64,000 bases of DNA from positions 14,260,001 to 14,324,000 of the forward strand of contig NW_027331831.1 in assembly GCF_033568475.1 (NCBI RefSeq), written 5' to 3'. Below, piece by piece: positions 1 through 11,053 of the stretch. The notes under the pieces are model-generated. The model saw only the letters and a program-made list of their open reading frames with translations, had not been told where the DNA came from and made no database searches. The translations under genes and the position numbers were made by a program. Source of the stretch: Henckelia pumila. Lineage: Eukaryota > Streptophyta > Magnoliopsida > Lamiales > Gesneriaceae. Within the stretch, counting starts at the first letter, position 1, and each line of letters starts with the position of its first letter.

Positions 1-1999
1 CCATTCTTCAACTTAACCCGAGTCCACACTTGCTACATCTCTCTCCCGAGCTATCAATGTTCTCTCAACCAAGCTCCTGCCCCACCTGTTGCAATGCACA
101 CATACAAAACAAAGCAACAGCCGGATAAACTCCAGTGAGAAATCATTCTCAGTATAATCGATATATAAATGCGTTAAATAAATTCATATCAACTCTAAAC
201 ATATCAACTCAAGAATAGAGTAAAAATAACGCATAAATCGACTCAACTTCAAATCAAAATTTAAATTTATATAGCGCGCTTATCTCAAGAATTGATTCTT
301 ATCACTTCATTGTCATCAAGATTCGTAAACGATCTTGACATGGATATCCATCTAACGAGTTCGTAAACGACTCGCAAATAAGGTTAACCGCAACCTTGGC
401 ATAGAATCAACTCAATATACAATCATATCAAAAGCAATAAAGATCCACTACCTGTGATGGATCGACAATAACATAAGTTCTACCTCAAGAACAAGTGTGA
501 TTTGTTCGGGATAACTCAAGAATAGTCGTAAAAGTCCCTGACTCGCGATGTCGTCATTATACCTTTCATTCTTGAGTTGACGATGTTCCACATCTGAATA
601 GAAAGTACAACAACAACGCCTACAAGAATCTGATCATTCAAACATCAATCATCTTCACTCACATTCGCTTCCATCTTGATCACTTCTTCTTCGGTTTCAA
701 GTTGAGGTTCTTGAGTCAATAGTCTCCTATTAAACTCTGAAACATATCATCAAAAACATGCAAATCAAACCTCATTCTATTAAATCATTTTAGAATTGAA
801 TCAAACTCATCAATATAGATTCAATCAACATCATTTCAAACTTCAACTTTTTCTTATTCGATATAACTTGGAGTCTTGCATCGTTCATATTTCAAACGTG
901 ACTGAAACTGAGAAATAAAAATGCTATATCATCGCTAACATTTCACTTACATCTCAATTCAATCTTTGGTTATCAAAACTGATCCTAAAACATCAACCGG
1001 TGTTGTAGCGATTGAAAATCGGGAACGGACTCGGTACCGAATTCATTTATAATCAATTCAATCATTCGTATCACTTATATTAGCTTAATTCATCATTCAA
1101 TTCATCATATCAGCAGCTAAATATATCAAATGTAAGCTGGACATCATAACAAGTTCATTCCTTAGTTCATTTTCAATCCAGCTTCGATATATAACGGCAT
1201 ACGAATTCAAGAACACAAACATCAAGTCATAATCTGATCTCTGCCAAATTTTGTTCTTCAAAACATGCCGAGATAACAAAATACTTACATCAAATCGAAG
1301 CCCTTGTCGCAAGGATTCCAGAACATCTTTCGGAATTGAAATCGAACGAGCGAAACAAAAGTTATCGACGTTTGAAAATCGAAAAGCAAAGGAAATGGAA
1401 GAGGGTTCGAGCTCCTCTGTTCTCATTTCTGAATCTGATATTGAAATACACGTATCAAGGCTGAGTAAGCTTCAGAAAATCGGATATGTATTGAATATTT
1501 GCAATTTAGTCCCTCAAGTCTTCATTAATTGCAATTCAGTCCTCGGCCTTCTTTTTAATTCAATTTCAATCCAAAATAATTTAAGAATATTAGAATTAAA
1601 ATCGAAACTCTAAATATTCCCAAATTAAATATACTTGGATTAAAATAAATTAAATTTAGATTAATTAAATAATCCCGACCATTTGCACTTTAGCCCTTGC
1701 AACTTCGATATTTTCAAATCAGTCCCTGATCGGGTTGTATCTTCAAAATTAATTTTCGTTAATTCCCGAAACATGAAATTTAATCTTAAATCCCATAAAT
1801 ATTCAAATCGAATATTTATTCTTTTAATTTAAGAATTCTCGGAATTTAATTCTCAAAATCCGTAAATTCTCAAATTAAATATTTTCGGCTCGAAAATTAA
1901 ATCTATCATTTCCATAACTTCTCAAATCAATATTAGCCCTTAATATGGAATTTAATTCTCAAATTCCATAATTAATAATTTAATATTTTTGGGCCTTAC
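1..1999 (-). mobile_element. Probable end of a reverse-oriented LTR element, inserted in a Harbinger transposon
   Basis: No coding region is convincing here. The stretch is AT-rich non-coding DNA. Its right edge is sharp: the Harbinger transposase frame can be followed back from 2320 to about 2000 and then stops. The bases to its left end ...GGGCCTTACA, so the minus strand would begin TGTAAGGCCC, as an LTR begins with TG. The other end lies outside the window or was not found, so no target duplication can be shown. The short open frames near 1100-1610 overlap on both strands and look like chance. The LTR reading is an inference; another kind of insertion is possible. Confidence 0.35.
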
Positions 2000-2320
2000 A
2001 TATTCAATTGGAGGCACTCTCGAGCTCGAAGCATCATTGAACGAGCCTTTGGATTGCTTAAAAAGAGATGGACAATCCTTTGAAGTCCCTCGTTTTATCC
2101 AATAGCAGTCCAAAACAGGATCATACTAGGGTGTATCCTACTTCATAATTTTATTAGGACCCAAATGCCAGAAGATCCCGTTGAAGACGTAGAACAAGAT
2201 AGTGTGGTCAGCCTAGAGGAGAACCAGGAAATTGATTTTATAAGTAGTTTTGAGTTGTCTGGCGTATGTGATGCTTGGAGAGACGAGTTTGCAATGAACA
2301 TGTGGAACACAAACCATTAA
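2000..2320 (+). pseudogene. PIF/Harbinger transposase, C-terminal fragment
   Basis: Read from about 2001, the frame gives the conserved end of the DDE_Tnp_4 nuclease: an RHS-x-ARSIIERAFGLLKKRW block (about 2010-2080), then SPSFYP, a CILLHNFIR block (about 2128-2156), and a terminal region with W-RDE and MW before TAA at 2318-2320. An in-frame TGA follows the KKRWTIL segment (about 2081), where the family has an arginine. The N-terminal domain and the first catalytic residues are missing, because the frame is cut off at 2000 by unrelated DNA. In intact elements this protein cuts and joins transposon ends; this copy cannot. Family assignment is firm. Confidence 0.8.
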
Positions 2321-2605
2321 ATAGACTTTCTTTGTATTAAACATTTTCATTCCTATACGCTCACATTTATTTCCTTGCTTTCTTTATTAAACACTTTTCC
2401 TCGTACTATACATTTTATTATTTTTATTTCCAATCTTGAATGTTATTGATGCACCATTTGATGTGAATGTTCTCTTTAACTACTTTATTCCATGTAAAAC
2501 AAATTTTCATTTCATATCCAATTAATGGTAGTGGGTTATGGTAACATTATTTCCCTATTTTCTTTATGATGAGTGCAGGTGTAGTATCGACAAGTCTTAC
2601 ATGTC

Positions 2606-3607
2606 ATGGAAAGCAGCGCAACTTCTGCAAGTTTTACGGGAAAGTCAAAGAAGGGAGAGAAAACTAGAAGAAGTTGGACCGCACGTGAGGAGGAAGTTCT
2701 AATCCCTTCGTTGAAATACGTGATTGCTAAGGGATGGAAAAGTGAAAATGGATTCAAATCTGGATATTTAAACTTGTTGGAATATGCGTTGAAGGAGTCA
2801 CTTCCAGGTTGTGATCTACGTGGGAATCTCCATATCAACTCGAAAGTACATGTGTGAAAGAAAACTTATAGCACTTTGGTCACTATTTTGAGCAAAAGTG
2901 GTACTGGTTGGAATGATTCTGAGAAGACAATTGAGGCAACAGACGAGACATGGGAGGCACTCATTAAGGTATTACCGTGGTCGTGGTTTTTGATCAGATA
3001 ATATCATAACACTGAATATTGATTCCTGTTTAATTGCAGGGTGACACAAGTGTACGTTCCATGAGACACAGACAATTGACGCATTACAACGACTGGTGTG
3101 AGATATTTGGTAATGACCGGGCAGCTGGGGAGACGACCAATAATTTTATAGACGTGCTGCAAGATGTCCTCAGACTAGACAGTGGCACACCAACTAATTT
3201 TCTCAATTGCGAAACTCCGACTTGTCCACCTGTAGAAACCGCAGCTGAATCGATCACCGATACTCATACTCCATCATCTAAAACATTTCTAGGTACATCC
3301 TCTAATACAAACAAAAAACAAAATAGATGAACTTGATGACTCTTTTGTTGGAGCAATCAACAACTTGGCTCAAGTTACAAAGAGCGCAATGGCAGACTTG
3401 GTGAAGAATTTGGCACCCGAGGATAAGATATCAGATGCACAAGACGTCGTATTGGAAGCTGTTCAACAGATTTCAGAACTATCGGCGAATGAGCAAGTGC
3501 GAGCTGCACAACTTTTGTTTCACAATCACGACGACTTGACGCTATTTAAGCATCTAGGTGAGCAAGGGAGGATAAGTTTGGTCAAATGCTTGTTAGATGG
3601 AGAGTAG
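2606..3607 (+). pseudogene. Harbinger-associated Myb/SANT-like DNA-binding protein, broken
   Basis: The partner protein of PIF/Harbinger transposase, which binds the transposon ends and helps nuclear entry of the transposase. The first part starts at ATG 2606; a basic stretch leads into RRSWTAREEEVLIPSLKYV, then GWKSENGFKSGYL and HINSK, the usual Myb/SANT-like order. An in-frame TGA (about 2856) stands where the family has the tryptophan of a WKK motif. A 71-bp GT-AG intron probably spans 2969-3039. The next part carries the NDWCEIFGNDRAAGE block; another stop follows near 3328. The end (about 3365-3607) has the usual acidic leucine-rich tail finishing LLDGE. It is dead as read unless stops are bypassed, but the family is clear. 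Confidence 0.75.
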
Positions 3608-4587
3608 GCGTTGGAATGGTTACACAAAATCTTAATTTTTGTGTTGTCTGCGTAGCAGAATAGATTTCGATAGTTTTATGTTTACAAAGTCTTTTGTTAG
3701 TATTTGGTGAATATTGTTTTGTTCTTGAGGTAATAACTCGCTTCAGTGCTTACAGTGATGGAATCCGGTTGTTAACTAGATGGTAATGAAGATTTAGAGC
3801 CACTATGCATGAAGTACTGTGTAATGACAGTCTGAACTCAATGAAGTGTATGGTTACACACATGTTTTGTATGTGGTATTTGTTTGAGAGCCTTAATATA
3901 GTTAATTTGCAATGTGTTTTAACCAGTAAAATTAATATTATTGTTTTGGTGTGAGCTTTTAAATTAATTTGTTTTTACATTTTGAATTGAGGTCATTACA
4001 GTATGATCTTGAAAGATGGCGATGGAAGATATGAAAAAATGGATAGAGTAGATATGATGTCTGGTAAGTACGATTAAAAGAGGCAGATATGGATGAGTTA
4101 ATGTGACCCCATGCTCAACTAATTCTTTGGCATAGGATTTAAATGCAATGTTCGTATGTTTCCTGACTTCAACATCTCATTTCCTAACAGCTGAGGTTGC
4201 CAAAAATATTGGAAAAATTGCAGATGATTTAAAGGGGTCGATTATAACATGGCAATTGACTCTTTAAATAATCTGTGTTGGGTTATTTTATTTTTTAACT
4301 TAATTTGGAACCTGGATTACATGATAGCGGTGATGTGAAGAATTAAAGACACAAGTTGCATGCTCTGAAATTTCTTGGTGGTTCTCATGCTGTGAATTCT
4401 CTGAACATGAGAAATTTTTTAGATCAATTTCATAAACATGATAATAAAACATTATGTACCTCACAATACCTTATATTGCCCACAATGATACAAAACATGA
4501 GTACACACATCACACTACAATACTACTCCATACTAATGGAGTATAATACATAGTTTCACAAGATTTAAACAAAACAATAACACAAGC
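3608..4587. other. Non-coding interior of the Harbinger remnant
   Basis: AT-rich sequence downstream of the Myb-like pseudogene. I see no gene, RNA or clear repeat in it. Confidence 0.5.
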
Positions 4588-5268
4588 CTAACTTAAACAT
4601 CCAACCAACCCTATTACATCAACATTAGCAAAAACCAACAACACAAGCAGATTGTGAGCTGCATCCAAAAAAGTGAGGTTCCATACACAATTACGTACCA
4701 TTTCAAAAACTTTATCCATTTTTTTCACTAGTGAACAATTAGATTGTGAGCTTTCAATCTCATCTTTGTTGAAAGCAGATATCTTAATTCCACTTCCCAT
4801 GGTTGTACTGCACTCCATCTTCTTGCAGACATAGGAATCACGTCGATGCTTGCTCAGAGTTTCCTCTTCTTTTCTCATGTTAGCCACGAACTCTGCTGGA
4901 GTTATAAGAAAAGCATATTGTACAGAAGCTTTAGCTGCAACGTCGAAAATGATAGCATTCTTACGTTTAGCAGGAGTTTCCAAAACCTCAACTTCATCAT
5001 CTGAAGTTAATTATACATACTCCAGATTTAATTTGGACTCCTTTGGCATCATGTTACACCAACAATAATGCTCAGTATCATGAGAGGATTGGTCCTTCGA
5101 CTTACTCATGTCAGCATCTTCAAGGAATGATGAAGTTTGATTTCTAAACACGACACAAGTGGTTTTACATTCACTTTGTTCAACAACATTCATGCACAAG
5201 TCCTTATATAGAATGTTTGAGGTAGAAGTAATAAATGGAGCATTTACAACCACATGCACCTTCCACAA
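4588..5268 (-). pseudogene. Unassigned minus-strand ORF interrupted by one stop
   Basis: A minus-strand frame runs from ATG at 5268 to a stop at 4588, about 227 codons, broken only by a TAA at about 5011 between residues reading NLEYV and LTSDDEVEV. The N-terminal part is cysteine-rich with an SKSKDQSSHDTEH patch; the middle has TPAKRKNAIIF and a KEEETLSKHRRDSYV segment with coiled-coil character; the C-terminal part is hydrophobic. I do not recognise the family. It lies inside the Harbinger remnant and may be a captured host fragment, a third element-associated frame, or chance. Its unusual length for AT-rich non-coding DNA is the only support. Confidence 0.25.
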
Positions 5269-5269
5269 C

Positions 5270-7080
5270 TACCACATTAATTTATAGACTAAAGTCTCTC
5301 TCACATCAAATTGAAGAATGACTGATGTGAATCATAAAAAGTGACTTGGTAAATAAATTCTGATTCTAATAATTATTATATTATATTAAAAAAGTCATAA
5401 GAACCAAGTAGTTGGACAATATAAATGCATACATAATACAAAAAATTACTTCATGGTTCAAAATAACCGTTACCTCAAACATATATTACCATAAGAAACA
5501 ACCATGACACATCTAACAATCACAAAGGTTAGCATAGAAGCAAGTGTCATGGTAAAAAATACACTACGCACAACTAATGCAACATACTAGTCTAACGCAT
5601 GGCATTGTCATAAGCTTATGTAATTACTTGAACAAGATAACAATAAGCAAGATTAGTAGAAGGAAGACCAAAGAATCGAGGAAATGAAGCCAAAACAACA
5701 ACATATTTCCTCTACGGTGAACGTTGGAGTTGGACAAACACGTTTGGGTATGTCAGAGTGCAAGAGTGAGCTGGACTCAGTCTCAGCATTGAATGATGAA
5801 TCTTCATGTCGTGAATCATTGGTTACTCTTTTTTTGTTAACATATTTGGTAGTTGGTCCACCTACTGATGCACTTCATGTTGATGTTGCTTGAAAATTGG
5901 ATACGTCTTGGAATCGATGGTATTCATCATTATAAATTTCTTTGGGTGGTTGAGAGAGGCTGGACATATGTAGTAAAATTTTTCAGGTTATGTAGAAAAC
6001 TATCCAGCTTATCGTAAAACCATCAAACCATTCCCACACTCACATTGTGGTGGATTTAGCGAGTCCATATTAACTACAATAGGAAATTAAGGTTAATTTG
6101 ATACGGTTAAAATGAATTTAGGAAAGGATAGAATCCACATTAGAACTAAAATTTAGGACATTGTGTTTGTACAATTTGCCATAGTGCTATTGAAAGATTA
6201 TCAGCTTAAGTCATATATACATTACTATTTAACTATCAGAACAATAATATTTTACACAATCAAACTATTATTTTTGTGGAAAAGAGTCTATATAACAATT
6301 AAATCAACAACGGATAGGAAGAGCTTCAAGAAAACTCATGTACTAATTAATAAGCACCGTTTGATACTATTGACTGCAATTTAATTATAACTGCCCGTTG
6401 AAGGTTCTTCATACAATAAAAATAAATAAAAATTAAATTAGAAACATATCAGTAGAAGATTAATGAAAGTTGTTAAAATTATGAATACATGTTAAACCCA
6501 AAAAAATATGTACTTACAAATGTTTGACATGTGAGGCTGCGGAAAATGCTGCATCATAATATGATTTATTAATTTTCCAAAGTTTTAAATCGTGTCATTT
6601 ACATAGTTGTCAAGGAAATTCAAAAATCGCTTTAATGCTATAGATATGATAACTCATGTAAAGAAATCAAGATAATGTTGTGTTCAAAAACAAAATCCAA
6701 ACAAATTACGTACAGGTATTCAAAACTGTAAATAAGACCATAGAATTCAAAATTTTCTTCCCATTGAATCTGATGCTAATACATTGACAAGCTGAAAATG
6801 AGACAAAAACGTTATATATTTACAAAGGGATGTCGAATAAAAGCAACACATACACTCATAAATCACACGGATCCAAAAATATACATTGATTCTGGGAAAT
6901 CCTAATTTATTTCACAGATGACAGAGGTAAGAAGCGGCTACTCACCGAACGCTATTGTTGGAGCACCGGAGGATAAATCCTTGCAACGATTTGACAAGAT
7001 AACTTGAGTCGATGATGGGCATTCAATGAATTGTGTGGACAACTGGTGTTGGGCTATCATTGCCATCCGTAATTTTAAAA
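5270..7080. other. Gene-free AT-rich stretch
   Basis: Short frames here (about 5684-5893 and 6163-6384) have no recognisable domain and no codon structure I would trust. I see no RNA gene or clear repeat. Confidence 0.5.
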
Positions 7081-7084
7081 ATTA

Positions 7085-7248
7085 ATCAAGGGTACTTTGG
7101 ATAATGTACATTTATTTTTTAATAATACATAATTATAATCCCACCAAATCAAACACAATATAATTTATCACACCACAACACAATATTTCTTATAATCATT
7201 GATATAATCTATCCTTCTTTAATTTCATCACACGAACTAAGCGCACCC
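7085..7248 (-). repeat. Right subterminal region and end of the Harbinger element
   Basis: Read on the minus strand from 7248, the sequence starts GGGTGCGCTTAGTTCG and continues as the AT-rich tail typical of Harbinger or Tourist ends, including a TTTGATTTGGTGGG motif near 7140-7153. TAA at 7249-7251 would be the target site. The matching left inverted repeat is not in the window, so the end is inferred. Confidence 0.45.
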
Positions 7249-7576
7249 TAAATCTCTTTACTTCAAATAATATTTGTAGTCGGGTAAGATTTTTTTTATC
7301 TAATAGTTTTGTACTTGAGTTTTGTTATATTTTATTCTAGCAAAAGTAACATCTAATTGAAAATACAAAGATAAGATTATTTTATCTATATGATATCTTA
7401 TATGATTTTAAAAATCTTATCTAAAACTCCTCGTAATTCATTAAAAATATATATTTTTCATTTTAAATTTAAATTAAACTTTACATCAGAATATATAAAC
7501 TTGATATCATTCGAATTCGTATTCTAATCGATTGGCAGCTCTGATTATAATTGTGGTAGGAAACTAATTCCTTATA

Positions 7577-7596
7577 GTGTGTGTGTGTGTGTGTGT
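7577..7596. repeat. (GT)10 microsatellite
   Basis: Ten uninterrupted GT units, 140 bases upstream of the 119-codon ORF. Confidence 0.95.
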
Positions 7597-7736
7597 ATTA
7601 TAGCGCTTGAGGTTAGATGATCTTTAAGATTTATGGTGAAAGTTTCTTTGTTTTCTTGTTCTAATTTGTGTGAATTCAGGCTTCTCCTTGAAGTTTACTC
7701 CATCGTCAATAGAAATTTTTTTTAATCTGCTAAGAC

Positions 7737-8096
7737 ATGTCAAAAAAGTGCAAGACAAGTTCATCAACACAAACAAAAAAAGAGAACCATTTGTACGATG
7801 ATTTGTTCATTTATCAAAAATACAATTTTATACCCGTAAACGAGATCGATCTTGGGGCCATGCTCCTGCCAGGTCCTTCCAAGGAATCCGATGCCGAGTC
7901 GAGATCCTCTACAGGAACCAAGGAATTAGTTGTGGTTAAGCCAGAGCCATCGGAATCCACTACAAAGGACATTAATGAAGCAACTTCTTGCATAATAGAC
8001 GTGAAAAAAACTCGTCCGAGCAGGGGCAGATCCAGAATGTTAACTTTGGGAGGCCGTATGCTAAGTGACGACAGTGACAAAACTATCATTTTCTAG
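7737..8096 (+). CDS. Hypothetical 119-residue protein
   Basis: ATG at 7737 to TAG at 8094-8096. The product is polar: a basic serine/threonine-rich N-terminus, a short YDDLFIYQKYNF segment at residues 21-32, an acidic serine-rich middle with PGPSKESDAESRSS, a VKPEPSES stretch, and a C-terminal RPSRGRSRM basic patch ending DDSDKTIIF. I recognise no domain. It is AT-poor compared with its flanks, which hints at real coding or an exon captured from elsewhere. A long T-rich run and AG sites precede the ATG (7690-7735), so it could also be an internal or last exon. No neighbour helps; function unknown. Confidence 0.3.
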   Translation: MSKKCKTSSSTQTKKENHLYDDLFIYQKYNFIPVNEIDLGAMLLPGPSKESDAESRSSTGTKELVVVKPEPSESTTKDINEATSCIIDVKKTRPSRGRSRMLTLGGRMLSDDSDKTIIF

Positions 8097-8099
8097 TGG

Positions 8100-10193
8100 A
8101 GGTCGCAAATTTTGATCTTTAGATTTGTAGTTTGTGCGCTACTTTCTTAAAACTTTATATTCATGTGTTTGAAAATTGAAATACATAAAGGAGAAAATTG
8201 AGAAAAAAATTTGTATTAGATTGATTGTTTTTGTTTCAGGGAACCAAACACTTTATCGAAAAACAAAAATAAATAAAATGATAATTTGTCATGCCAGCGT
8301 GAAATATTTTAAAATAAAAATTTACGTTCTTTAAATTGAAAGATTTTATGGAATTTTGTCTATTCAAGAGAGTAAAAACATGGAAATCAACATAATTAAA
8401 ATTAATTATCTCAAATTCATCTATCCAGTACTACCTAATCGATTAAACTAGAATGTAATATGATGTAACTAATATGTGACATTAGCCTTGAAACGACACT
8501 ACCGCTGTCACGTAACCTCTTCCACGACTTATACATTTCTGCTCCCATCTAGAGGAAAATTTATGATTTAGTCCCATTTGTTTGGAGTTATTTCTGGTTC
8601 AGTTCCAAATAAATTTTTTGTGTCGATTTAGTATCAAACGTTTAATTTTTTCTCTCATTCAAGTTCTTCCGTCAATTTGATGGTTAAACTAAATGGTCAA
8701 AAGCTTGCACGTGAGACACATAAGATCCAAAAATCTTACTCCAAAAAATTTGTCTCTGAACATCCCAAATCATTTGAAAGCGAAAATATGTTCATTGAAG
8801 AAATTAATTATTTCAAACATTAGAGAGGAATAGTTGTCAAATTCAAAGTTCTCTATTTTCTTAGATCATCGATCTTTGCCTTCTATTCCATTAAGCTAAT
8901 TTCCCATTTGTTAAGCCCGAGTAGCCATTTTTCAACATTGATATCCACTTGCATAACAATTGGTATGTGTACATAGAATTACAAAAAAAATTGAAAGAAA
9001 CTAGAAAATATATGAACAATGATGCATGATTTGAAAGCTAGAATATCACAAAGTTTTCCTTCTTTTTTTCGAATTTCTCCAATGGTTTTTCACACAGATG
9101 TTGAAAGTTGCCTGGTGGCCCAACTAATAGCCCATGATTGAAACCAATCCTTCAATCTTTAAAATTTCAATCGTCACTTCTCTTTTTCCCTAATGGACTG
9201 AAAATAATTTTGAAACTTAAGTTTTATCTCGTATATCTTGTGTTACAATTTCTATTTTTAGGTTCAGCAAAATTGTGAAAAAATATAAAGATTAATCGCT
9301 AAAAACCACATATGACAAAATAATGTTTATTAACAATTTATGTTTCAAATCTCACGTATATTTTTTAAAATTTTTAAGTGCACACCCCTTGTCCGTATGT
9401 GTTTTTAAGTAGGGACGGAGCCAGGATCTTGGTTTAGTGTAGCAGAAAATATAATATAATTAGTAAAAGTAAAAAAAAACACTAGTTAATCGAAAACCAG
9501 AATAATGTGTCTAATGTTGATACACAAGATATACACAACCAGAAGCACCTCTTAATTGATAAGATAACACCGAAAAAAATGATGAAGAACAATACATCTC
9601 GTATATTTTGTTTATCCCAAAATAAAAGTAATTTTCAGCCAAAATCAAAACGAACTCACTCGACCCAATTTCTGAAGGTTTTGCAACCCAACCGTCTTCA
9701 ACCCATAAAAAATAGAAGTCTAAGCCTCAAGTTTGTAGCATCAAATCGAAATTGGGAGCATGAAAGTAAGACCCAGTCAAAATTTAATCATTACATAGTG
9801 GGAGAGAAATGTGACCTATGATGAGAGGGTGGAGTTGTGGGAAGTTGTTCCAATTAGCAAAGAAAAAGCAGACGTCGGAAATCAACAAGGATTCACAAAA
9901 AAAATCACAACAAATCAAGCTCCAAAAGTTCTCAATTTTCAGCAAATATTTCTGCAGATTTTTGAAACATCATCTTTCTTGTATTTTTTTTTTTTGGAAA
10001 TTCCAGCGCACATTTCCAGCACTTTTTCTTAGTTCCTCGTAATGTCCAGCAACATATTTTATGTTTTATGTCAATTTTTTGTCCCTATTTGATTTCATAG
10101 TGGCGACGCTAATATTTCGATGACTATTAATAATTTTCTTTCAATTTATTTCTCATGTTCTTTGATGCTTAACCGGTGTAACTGAGACCGACG
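8100..10193. other. Intergenic DNA with eroded repeats
   Basis: No convincing gene. Around 8565-8650 there are repeated 'ttTAGTCCC/TTCAGTTCC' phrases like one end of the Mutator-type MITE found at 61249, but I see no partner end. At 9412 a GGGACGGAGCCAGGAT phrase resembles the end of a common plant repeat. The stretch 9830-10193, which leads to the Tat element, could contain what is left of its 5' LTR; I could not fix LTR borders. Confidence 0.4.
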
Positions 10194-10201
10194 ATAAAAC
10201 C

Positions 10202-10660
10202 TAGGGGTGCAAACAAACCGAATCGAGCCGAATAATGATAAAATTTTAAGGCTCAAATTCGGCTCGATAAGAGTATATTCGAGTTCGAGCTCGATTCGAA
10301 GTTCGATAATTTCAAATATTTTGGCTCGAGCTCGGCTCGAAATGAAGTTCGAGTTCGGTTCAAAATATTCAAACCTATTCGTGAACTATTCGGATATTAT
10401 GGTTTGAAAAGCTCGAAAAGCTCGAAAAAGTTCGAAATGTATATATATTTATTATATAATTATATTATATTAATTAAATATTAAGGTTCGCGAACTATTC
10501 GTGAACTATCGAACAGAGTAATTTCGGCTCGAGCTCGGCTCGAAAAAAAGTTCGAACATGTTCGAATTCGGCTCGAGTTCGACAAGCTCGAATACGAATC
10601 AAATATTTATCGAGCGGGCTCGTAAAGCTCACGAACATGTTTGGTTCATTTGCACCCCTA
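10202..10660. mobile_element. hAT-type MITE with terminal inverted repeats and 8-bp target duplication
   Basis: The left end TAGGGGTGCAAACAAACC faces a right end whose complement is TAGGGGTGCAAATGAACC. Flanks are ATAAAACC (10194-10201) and GTAAAACC (10661-10668), an 8-bp duplication with one mismatch, as hAT elements make. The interior is built of GCTCGA/TTCGAG phrases with an AT-rich core near 10440-10480. Open frames inside are products of this simple composition. It sits just upstream of the Tat element leader, so it probably entered the LTR or leader of that element. Confidence 0.8.
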
Positions 10661-10813
10661 GTAAAACCGGGCTCATTTTTGCTTGTTTTAGAATTTTATT
10701 TTTTATTTTTTATTTTATTATCATTTTGGAACGCCAGTTCCTGGCACGCCCGCAACACCTCCCACTCGCCAATTTTTGTGTGCAAACATAATTTTGGCAC
10801 ACCCAGTGGGACC

Positions 10814-11053
10814 ATGTCACCGAAGAACCGCAAGAATATTGAGAAGGGTGATGAGAAACTATTGTAGCAGGATGACAAATTTGGAGACTATGTTCCTCAT
10901 GTTGATGCTCCTAAGAATATTGTTTAGCATATGACATATTGAAAAGAACAATAAAACTGGCGAAGGAGGATCTGGTAGCATTGTAGATATGTTGATGGTT
11001 CGTTCTGAACATGTTGATTCTATGGTCTCAAAAAAGTTCGAAGATATGGATCT
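10814..11053 (+). pseudogene. Tat gag, 5' fragment
   Basis: ATG at 10814 lies right after the CCCAGTGGGACC leader and opens a lysine-rich start (MSPKNRKNIEKGDEKLL) that meets TAG at 10865-10867. Traces of coding continue to 11053, where the first solo LTR interrupts. Gag forms the particle that packages element RNA. The fragment is identified mainly by position. Confidence 0.5.

Larger units (their letters stand above)
2000..7248 (+). mobile_element. Degraded PIF/Harbinger DNA transposon (left end lost)
   Basis: Two genes typical of PIF/Harbinger elements lie close together on the plus strand: the end of a DDE transposase (2000-2320) and a Myb/SANT-like DNA-binding protein (2606-3607). The right end is probably at 7248: reading the minus strand inward from there gives GGGTGCGCTTAGTTCG followed by AT-rich subterminal DNA, and the next bases are TAA, fitting the 3-bp TAA/TTA target site of this superfamily. 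The left end is missing because another element sits at 1999. The 5.3-7.08 kb part shows no recognisable gene. Whether all of 3608-7248 belongs to the same element is inferred. Confidence 0.55.

Noticed and set aside
7814..8089. Minus-strand ORF opposite the 119-codon ORF
   Set aside because: It is the mirror of the plus-strand frame and has no domain.
9507..10042. Three overlapping plus-strand ORFs
   Set aside because: A-rich low-complexity products in competing frames, no motif, next to eroded repeats.
10207..10791. Serine-rich ORFs in and after the hAT MITE
   Set aside because: They arise from the repeated TTCGAG/GCTCGA phrases and from T-rich DNA.
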